DNA of 21,376 nucleotides from JABDNZ01 sp050049805 (GTDB lineage Bacteria > Gemmatimonadota > Gemmatimonadetes > Longimicrobiales > Gaopeijiaceae), in assembly GCA_050049805.1 (NCBI GenBank), contig JASFVN010000046.1, positions 1-21,376 on the forward strand, given 5' to 3'. The notes below the pieces were generated by a model. The model saw nothing but the letters and a program-made list of their open reading frames with translations, did no database searches and had not been told where the DNA came from. Each line of letters opens with the position of its first letter. The first letter of the stretch is position 1. The translations under genes were made by a program, and so were the position numbers. This document shows positions 16,298 to 21,376 of this stretch, in pieces.

Positions 16298-16307
16298 CCC
16301 CCCCCCC
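16298..16307 (-). repeat. G10 homopolymer just upstream of the ABC ATPase domain
   Basis: A run of ten C on the plus strand (ten G in the mRNA) lies 10 nt before the ATG at 16287, followed by AGACGGACCC. It can act as a purine-rich ribosome-binding site. If translation begins at 16353, it lies inside the coding frame, where a change in length would shift the frame. Confidence 0.85.
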
Positions 16308-16349
16308 TGGCAGGAGTCAGGTCCTCAGAGAGGGGTCCGGTAAGGTTCC

Positions 16350-16379
16350 TCATAGGTCCTTCATCCTCTCACCTCCTTA
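16350..16379 (-). promoter_or_regulatory. Perfect Shine-Dalgarno leading to a 4-codon minicistron before the ABC ATPase
   Basis: The minus strand reads TAAGGAGGTGA (16379-16369), a near-perfect anti-16S match, then GAGG and an ATG at 16364 that encodes only MKDL before TGA. That TGA overlaps the ATG at 16353 (ATGA), the alternative ATPase start. The 7 nt from GGAGG to 16364 are optimal, whereas 16353 is too distant. A coupling leader is one reading; an unnoticed frameshift is another. Confidence 0.5.
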
Positions 16380-16404
16380 CCCCGCCTGCCTTTGCCGAGT
16401 CGGC

Positions 16405-17982
16405 TCATGGGCCCACCTCCTCAGGCTTCGGCGGTTGAAGCACCTCGATATCCAGATTTCCGATCAGACGAACAATCTCGACCTGCTGGGCCAACCCCCC
16501 CGTCACAAAGCGGAGATGAGCCGCATCGGCTGGGTACTGGCCGAAAGTCGGATCGACGGCTACCCATTCTCCCAGCCACACTTCGGGCCAAGCGTGATAG
16601 AAAAAGGCTCCATCCAGATAGACCAGACCCACGGCTGTTCTGGCAGGAAGGCCCAGCGCTCTCGCCATGGCCACGAAGAGCACGGTGTGTTCGTTGCAAT
16701 CGCCCTGCTTGGATTCCAGGACCTGGACCGCATTGGGGATGGAAAAAGTGATTTGCTTTTCCAACATCCCGTGGACACCCATGGTCAGCCGTCCGGCGAT
16801 CCGCACCGGGTCATTCCGTCCGAAGGTCCTCCATCCCGAAATTCTCTCGGCTTCCCTGACGATCCCCTCATCATCACTCTGTATCATCGGCTCCGGAGCC
16901 AAATGCTCCAGAAACTCCATTCGAGGAAAGGGCAATTCGTCATAGTCAGGTCGGAGTGTATTCCAATCCTCCTGACGCACTACAAGGGTATCCCCCCTCA
17001 GGCGCTGCCTCCCGCCCTCCAACTCAAACCCCTGGAGGTCCACACCAGAGAGAACGAAATGCAGTTCCGGATAGCCCTCCACCTCGCCCAGGTCCACATC
17101 GCTCTGGATGGCGGTGGAGAGGATAACGTCGTCGTCGATGGGGGACCCGAGGGTTTCCCTGGCCCTCTCCTGAGCCTGCCGAGCCAGCTCGTACTCCGTC
17201 TTTACCATGGAGAATCCCAGGGGGCTGGAGGCCTGAACGGTTCGACCATCGGCGTCGATCCAGCTCTCCACCCGCACACCACCATAGGACTCCACTACCT
17301 TCCAGGAGGGCACGGAATCGTACCTGGCCGGGTTCCAGCGCCCTGTAGCGTGGTCCAGGGCAGCGCTGTCTGCCACCAGGATGGTGTCGTGGGCCGTCAC
17401 CTGGACCTCTACCGATCGGGTGGACAGGGACGAAGGGTCGAAAACGGGAAATTGCAGGCGGTCTCCGACCTGCAAGCCTTCGCCGACTGCCAGACGAATG
17501 GGCAGCGCTGAGGCGAAGACCGGGGGTTGAGAAAGACGATGCGTCATCTGCTGGCTGGAACCGGCAACGTTCAACTCCATCACCAGGAGAGTGTCTCCCT
17601 CCACCGATCCCGAAACCGAATAACGGCCGACCTCGGAGTCGAGGCTGAAGGAAAAACCCTCCATGACGAGGGCCGGTGAAAGGTCCACCCCGGTCCTGAC
17701 CACCGCAGTGCCGGTCTGACCGAGAGCTGGCAACTCCAGGGAGAGAAGGTCCTCCAGTCGGAATCCTTCGGGCACCGTGTCGAGGCGGGAGGTCGCCAGC
17801 CCCACCACCTCTTCTCCCATCTTGAGGGTATAGAAATTCACGCCCGGGGCCAGGGAGAGGGCGGCTTCGGTCAACCGTGTGAGTTCAGGTTGGAAATACT
17901 CCCGACGGACATGCCATCCCAGCATCGCAAGCCAGACCAGCAGAATGCCTCCGGCCAGGAGGCGATGTCCAGAAAGGTTCAT
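16405..17982 (-). CDS. Membrane-anchored transglutaminase-like protein
   Basis: 525 residues from the ATG at 17982; a TTG at 18018 overlapping the previous stop (TTGA) would add 12 residues but has no ribosome-binding site. One N-terminal membrane anchor (LLAGGILLVWLAMLGW, about 8-23) is followed by a large extracytoplasmic region of beta-rich character (about 40-400) that I do not recognise. The C-terminal transglutaminase-like core (about 405-490) shows the Cys-His-Asp triad: Cys429 in KQGDCNEHTVLF, His463 in FYHAWPEVWL and Asp477 in VAVDPTFGQ. Such domains act as cysteine proteases, peptide crosslinkers or peptidoglycan-related hydrolases, so the reaction is not settled. It sits between the macro-domain gene and the ABC exporter genes in the operon. 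Confidence 0.91.
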   Translation of the reverse strand: MNLSGHRLLAGGILLVWLAMLGWHVRREYFQPELTRLTEAALSLAPGVNFYTLKMGEEVVGLATSRLDTVPEGFRLEDLLSLELPALGQTGTAVVRTGVDLSPALVMEGFSFSLDSEVGRYSVSGSVEGDTLLVMELNVAGSSQQMTHRLSQPPVFASALPIRLAVGEGLQVGDRLQFPVFDPSSLSTRSVEVQVTAHDTILVADSAALDHATGRWNPARYDSVPSWKVVESYGGVRVESWIDADGRTVQASSPLGFSMVKTEYELARQAQERARETLGSPIDDDVILSTAIQSDVDLGEVEGYPELHFVLSGVDLQGFELEGGRQRLRGDTLVVRQEDWNTLRPDYDELPFPRMEFLEHLAPEPMIQSDDEGIVREAERISGWRTFGRNDPVRIAGRLTMGVHGMLEKQITFSIPNAVQVLESKQGDCNEHTVLFVAMARALGLPARTAVGLVYLDGAFFYHAWPEVWLGEWVAVDPTFGQYPADAAHLRFVTGGLAQQVEIVRLIGNLDIEVLQPPKPEEVGP

Positions 17983-18014
17983 GGGTTGGAAAACACCCTC
18001 ATGGATACAGGATC

Positions 18015-18539
18015 TCAAGCGTCATCGGGCTTGTGATCCCTGCTGTGCCATTCGATGGCTCGGTTGAACACGTCCTCCTCGAACGTCGTGCTCACCAGGA
18101 TTGAAATCTCTGAAAGGGAGCTGGCACCCCGGAGATGCTGAACAAGCAAGGGAACCATCACGGCTGCTACCTCGTCCGTTTCCAGGTTTCCGGCCCCAGT
18201 CCCCAACGGCGGCAGCGCCAGAGATTCCAATCCCCATTCCTCCGCCCTTCTCAAGCCGTTCCGGAGGGCGGAACGAATGCCCTCAGGGGTGACCGGTTCT
18301 GCGGCGGACTGGACGACGACGTGAATCAGGAAGCTCCTTCCCGTGTCTCCGCCCGGCGTAATGGCCGCCGCACCGATGGGCAGGTCGCCGGTCGCCTGCA
18401 ATCGCTCGGTCACGGAGGACCCAGCTTTCAGCTCCAGGTCCCGGCTGAACGGCGTATCGGCCTCGAGATTGGAGTAGATGGATCGGAGGATGGCTTCCAC
18501 GGCCAGATCCTTTGTGCCCCCCAAGAGGACTTTGATCAT
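18015..18539 (-). CDS. Divergent macro-domain protein
   Basis: 174 residues. The ATG at 18539 overlaps the TPR stop by 4 nt (ATGA). Residues about 50-80 (ATGDLPIGAAAITPGGDTGRS followed by FLIHVV) and about 104-125 (LESLALPPLGTGAGN) match two macro-domain loops that hold ADP-ribose phosphates, with the usual strand-helix arrangement (EGIRSALRNGLRRAEEWG). The first family motif, VNAAN, which supplies the binding Asn near the N-terminus, is not present; the equivalent stretch reads VEAILRSIYSNLEADTPFSR. This suggests a binder with weak or altered specificity over an efficient ADP-ribosyl hydrolase. It could act on nucleotide metabolites or signal ligands. I am fairly sure of the fold, unsure of ligand and activity. 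Confidence 0.75.
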   Translation of the reverse strand: MIKVLLGGTKDLAVEAILRSIYSNLEADTPFSRDLELKAGSSVTERLQATGDLPIGAAAITPGGDTGRSFLIHVVVQSAAEPVTPEGIRSALRNGLRRAEEWGLESLALPPLGTGAGNLETDEVAAVMVPLLVQHLRGASSLSEISILVSTTFEEDVFNRAIEWHSRDHKPDDA

Positions 18540-19399
18540 GAATCCGTGAGCTTCCGGGCTTTGCGGTACATGATGGCGGCCTTGTCGGGGAGGTCCTTTT
18601 TGTCAAAAAGAACACCGAGAGTGTAATAGGCCTTTGGGTTCCCGGGGATCAGCTCCGTCACTCGCTCCAGTGCCTCGATGGCCTCGTCCACTCTACCGAG
18701 CCGGTTCAGAGCTTCTCCTTTATAGAATAACGCATGCCCATGGTCCGGCTCAGCCGAGCAAACCGCTGCCAACTCCTCGGCGGCCTGCTCGTAGAGCCCC
18801 CGTCGGAAGAGAAGGATGCCCAGGTTGGCTCTGATCTGAAGGTTGTTGGGGTCCGCACGATACGCCACTCTGAGCTCACCCTCCGCCTCCGCGTACCGGC
18901 CCAAAGCCGCAAGGGCAGCCCCCAGGTTTCCCAGGACCTCATGGTTCCGGGGCTCGATGGCCTTCGCCGCCCGAAGGTATTTCACCGCTTGCTCCGGATC
19001 GCCCATCTCATCGAGGAGGACCCCTAGGTTGTTCAACGCGCGAACGTTGGTGGGTTGGTCTTCCACCAGCTCTCGATAAAGCTCCTCAGCCTCTTCCAGA
19101 CGCCCATCCCCAGCCCGAGCTTTGGCCCAGGCCATCTTCTGCTCCCACAGAGAATCCGGAATCGTTTCGACGCTGGCGGGCCCCTCCTCAACCTCATGGG
19201 GAGTGTCCTCACTCTGTTCCGCCGAGCCCGTCCCGGTGGCCTCGAGCTCCTCCCCCACCACCCGGGGGTCCGAGTCTTCCGAGACCCGAGAGAACAAGCC
19301 CGTCACAGCATCGGCCAAAAGATCTCCTTGCTCTTCCCGGCTCACCCTACGCTGTCGTGAGAGATCTTTCCTTGCCTCATCTCCTGGACCATCGATCAT
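18536..19399 (-). CDS. TPR-repeat protein
   Basis: 287 residues, ATG at 19399 overlapping the CutA stop (ATGA). No signal peptide. Residues about 1-82 are charged and low-complexity (EDSDPRVVGEELEATGTGSA). From about 83 onward lie six 34-residue tetratricopeptide repeats at 83-116, 117-150, 151-184, 185-218, 219-252 and 253-286, each with the pattern AxxxLGxxLxxxGxxxxAxxxxxxAxxxxP, e.g. ALNNLGVLLDEMGDPEQAVK and VLGNLGAALAALGRYAEAEG. The array forms a right-handed superhelix for protein binding. It may scaffold operon partners; that is inference from position only. Confidence 0.95.
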   Translation of the reverse strand: MIDGPGDEARKDLSRQRRVSREEQGDLLADAVTGLFSRVSEDSDPRVVGEELEATGTGSAEQSEDTPHEVEEGPASVETIPDSLWEQKMAWAKARAGDGRLEEAEELYRELVEDQPTNVRALNNLGVLLDEMGDPEQAVKYLRAAKAIEPRNHEVLGNLGAALAALGRYAEAEGELRVAYRADPNNLQIRANLGILLFRRGLYEQAAEELAAVCSAEPDHGHALFYKGEALNRLGRVDEAIEALERVTELIPGNPKAYYTLGVLFDKKDLPDKAAIMYRKARKLTDS

Positions 19400-19755
19400 C
19401 CGGGAACCTCCGGATCCTTCACCTCCCTCACAACCCAGTCGAGGTAGGCTTCGCTACCATGAGTTATGGAGAGGGCAAGGAACTCTGGCACATCGTAGGG
19501 GTGAATCTCTTCCACTCTTTTCCTCAGCTGTTCTACCGTGTCTGCTCTGGTCTTGAAGATCACCAGGGCCTCGGGATCCTCCTGGATCTCGCCCTCCCAA
19601 CGATACACCGATGTCAGGCCAGGGATCACATTCCCGCAAGCGGCCAGGCGTTCATCCACGGCCCGCCGGGCCAGGATGACACCTGCGTCTACATCAGGGA
19701 CCGTGACCAGTACGACCCGAACCCCTCCCCCCGTTCCTCCCGGCTCTCCGTTCAT
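19396..19755 (-). CDS. cutA: CutA1-like divalent-cation tolerance protein
   Basis: 119 residues. The ATG at 19755 overlaps the acyl-CoA ligase stop (ATGA). A short Gly-rich start precedes the ferredoxin-like core. Signature segments are canonical: RVVLVTVPDVDAGVILARRA, ERLAACGNVIPGLTSVYRWE (about 36-54) with GEIQEDPEALVIFKT, and HPYDVPEFLALSI with YLDWV (about 85-108). CutA1 forms a very stable trimer. The name comes from copper tolerance in E. coli, but its physiological role is still debated and the link to metals is weak in many bacteria. Co-expression with an acyl-CoA ligase and a TPR protein is the only functional context here. Confidence 0.97.
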   Translation of the reverse strand: MNGEPGGTGGGVRVVLVTVPDVDAGVILARRAVDERLAACGNVIPGLTSVYRWEGEIQEDPEALVIFKTRADTVEQLRKRVEEIHPYDVPEFLALSITHGSEAYLDWVVREVKDPEVPG

Positions 19756-21376
19756 CGCTCATCCTCCACGAACACGGCCACGTCCCGATTCTTGGGATCG
19801 TAAAACTGCTCGATGAGGGATCCATACCTCTCCCCGACAACCCTTCGCCTCACCTTCAGATTCGGGGTCAGGATTCCGCCTTCGATGGTGAACTCCTCTT
19901 CGATAAGCCCGATTTTCTTAGGCCGTTCATACCGAGCCAGGTCCCCCAGAAGTCCGAAGACCTCGGCCCCAAGGTGCTCCTGGACCCGGGTACTTCTCAG
20001 CAGGTCACGACGGTTACCGAATTGTAGGCCTTCTGTCACCGCCCAACTCTCGAGGCAGGGGAAGTCGGGCACGACCAGGAGTGCCGGGAAGTGCCTCCGG
20101 TCTCCGATCATCACGACCTGATCGACAAAACGGTTCTCCTTGACCAGGTTCTCGATGGGGGCTGGCGCAATGTTCTTCCCACCGGCCGTAACCAACAGAT
20201 TCTTCTTGCGATCGGTGATAAGAAGGTAGCCATCCTCGTTGATCTCCCCGATGTCCCCGGTCCGGAACCACCCTTCCGCGTCGAAGGCGGCAGCCGTATC
20301 CTCCGGCCGGTTGAGATACTCCTTCATCACCTGGGGGCCCCGCACCAGGATCTCGCCGTCCTCCGCAATCCTGATTTCCGTGCTGGGGATAGGCGGCCCC
20401 ACAGTGCCAATCTGGAAGTTGTCCGGGGCGTTGTGCGAGATTCCCGGGGAGGTCTCGGTAAGGCCGTACGCTTCGAGGATCAGGATGCCGGCAGAGAAAA
20501 AGAACTTGTTGATATGGGTGGCGAGGGGGGCGCCCCCACAAACGAAGAACTCCAGACGACCGCCGAGAGCATTTTGAATCTTTCGGAAGACGAGAGCATC
20601 GGCCAGGCGATAGACCAACTTCAGGATCCAGGTCGGCTCTCGCCCCGCCAGCTTCTCCTCCGCCCAGGCCTCCCCTACCTCCCGGGCCCACCGGACAACC
20701 AATCGCTTCAGGCCCGTTTGGTCCATCACCGCCTGGTGGAACTTCTCGAACACCCTGGGAGCACCTACGACCTTCGTGGGTCGGGAAATCTTCAGGTCCT
20801 CTGGAATGGACTTTGGCCCCCGCCCGTAGGTAATCGTCCCTCCCCTGGAAAAGAACACCAGATCCACCATCCGTTGAAGAATGTGGGAGAGGGGCAGGAA
20901 ACTGAGGGTTACGTCTGACTCGCCAACGTAGATGACCTTCGTCAGAGCCGTGGCGTTGGAGAAGAGGTTGTTGTGGGTGAGGACCACACCTTTCGGGTCT
21001 CCGGTAGTCCCAGAAGTATACAGGATCGTCGCAGTATCACCTGGCTGAAGGGAAACGGCTCTGTCCCGGAAGTCTTCCTCCGACTCGTTCCCGGCCCGAC
21101 GGGCTCCGGCCTCGAGGAATTGGGCCCAAGAAAAAACCCCGTCCATACCAGGATCGAGCTCATCGAAGAGCACGATCCGGGGTGGGTCGGAAAAGGAATC
21201 AACAGCCTCCCGTGCCTTCTCGAGTTGAGTCTTGTTGGAAACGAAAATCGCTTTGGCTCCAGAATCCCGGAGGATATACTCGATCTGCGGCGGGGTCAGC
21301 GTGGTGTGTAAGGGAACGAGGGGAACACCTGCACAGATGGCTGCATAGTCCGTCTGAGACCATTCGAAACGGTTCT
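19752..21376 (-). CDS. Long-chain acyl-CoA ligase (AMP-binding), 5' end outside window
   Basis: The frame runs unbroken from the right edge to the stop at 19752, giving about 540 visible residues; the first 50-70 residues are missing. The visible N-terminal part (FEWSQTDYAAICAGVPLVPL, TPPQIEYILRDSGAKAIFVS) matches the start of the fatty-acyl-CoA synthetase core. The ATP-binding loop TILYTSGTTGDPKG (about 20985-21027), LEAYGLTETSPG, the ribose-binding WFRTGDIGEINEDGYLLITD, and the hinge and C-terminal domain TDRKKNLLVTAGGKNIAP complete the adenylate-forming fold. The reaction converts a fatty acid, ATP and CoA to acyl-CoA in the cytoplasm, at the membrane face. The C-terminus overlaps the CutA start. 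It belongs to the FadD/FACS15-type group; chain-length preference cannot be read. Confidence 0.97.
   Translation of the reverse strand, partial: NRFEWSQTDYAAICAGVPLVPLHTTLTPPQIEYILRDSGAKAIFVSNKTQLEKAREAVDSFSDPPRIVLFDELDPGMDGVFSWAQFLEAGARRAGNESEEDFRDRAVSLQPGDTATILYTSGTTGDPKGVVLTHNNLFSNATALTKVIYVGESDVTLSFLPLSHILQRMVDLVFFSRGGTITYGRGPKSIPEDLKISRPTKVVGAPRVFEKFHQAVMDQTGLKRLVVRWAREVGEAWAEEKLAGREPTWILKLVYRLADALVFRKIQNALGGRLEFFVCGGAPLATHINKFFFSAGILILEAYGLTETSPGISHNAPDNFQIGTVGPPIPSTEIRIAEDGEILVRGPQVMKEYLNRPEDTAAAFDAEGWFRTGDIGEINEDGYLLITDRKKNLLVTAGGKNIAPAPIENLVKENRFVDQVVMIGDRRHFPALLVVPDFPCLESWAVTEGLQFGNRRDLLRSTRVQEHLGAEVFGLLGDLARYERPKKIGLIEEEFTIEGGILTPNLKVRRRVVGERYGSLIEQFYDPKNRDVAVFVEDER

Noticed and set aside
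15670..17511. 613-codon open frame on the plus strand
   Set aside because: It is antisense to the ABC ATPase and transglutaminase-like genes, which both show full catalytic motifs. Its translation has no recognisable domain, and long antisense frames are expected in GC-rich DNA.
1..21376. CRISPR arrays, tRNA or rRNA genes, transposases, prophage or toxin-antitoxin genes
   Set aside because: None seen. There are no regularly spaced 25-40 nt repeats, no cloverleaf-like sequences, and no transposase or phage proteins among the translated frames. Although TerB-like and macro proteins can belong to defence or stress islands, no nuclease, helicase or other effector accompanies them here.

Overview
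The window is high-GC bacterial DNA with almost no non-coding space. It carries 18 protein genes, counting two partial ones at the edges and one of 49 codons, and I see no rRNA, tRNA, CRISPR or insertion sequence. Several features suggest a Gram-negative, Gemmatimonadota-like chromosome. These are a TonB-dependent receptor with an N-terminal carboxypeptidase-regulatory domain beside a large exported lipoprotein, several lipoproteins with clear lipoboxes, GTG and TTG starts with purine-rich Shine-Dalgarno sites, and long runs of start/stop overlaps. The phylum is inferred from gene style; no marker gene is present.

Region 1 (1-4512, minus strand) is an outer-membrane uptake pair: a TonB-dependent receptor followed 54 nt later by a lipoprotein with a fibronectin type III domain, which runs off the left edge. 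The 230-nt gap upstream (4513-4742) separates this pair from a divergent M20 metallopeptidase. It holds three identical GGTAACGG repeats spaced exactly 22 bp apart, with a degenerate fourth copy 11 bp further on. This is the most striking unexplained signal in the window and looks like a phased activator site.

Region 2 (4743-12669) holds the M20 peptidase (+), a sugar-1-phosphate nucleotidyltransferase (-), and a plus-strand run: SIMPL-domain periplasmic protein, DUF1499 protein with a fused exported domain, DUF445 membrane protein and an M14 carboxypeptidase-like lipoprotein. The first three are coupled (4-nt overlap, then a 2-nt gap); the M14 gene follows after about 150 nt.

Region 3 (12756-21376, minus strand) looks like one long operon that enters from the right edge. 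In transcription order it encodes a long-chain acyl-CoA ligase (partial), CutA, a TPR protein, a divergent macro-domain protein, a membrane-anchored transglutaminase-like protein, an ABC ATPase, an ABC permease, a TerB-like protein and two small membrane proteins. Neighbours overlap by 1-4 nt through ATGA or TGATG junctions or lie a few tens of nt apart. A shared envelope or stress function is possible but not shown by the sequence. The ABC ATPase start is ambiguous because of a G10 tract and a perfect Shine-Dalgarno that serves a four-codon minicistron.

Most of the window is ordinary chromosomal content. The less ordinary items are the 22-bp repeats, the DUF1499 fusion, the macro protein that lacks the usual Asn motif, and the pair of unrecognised small membrane proteins.
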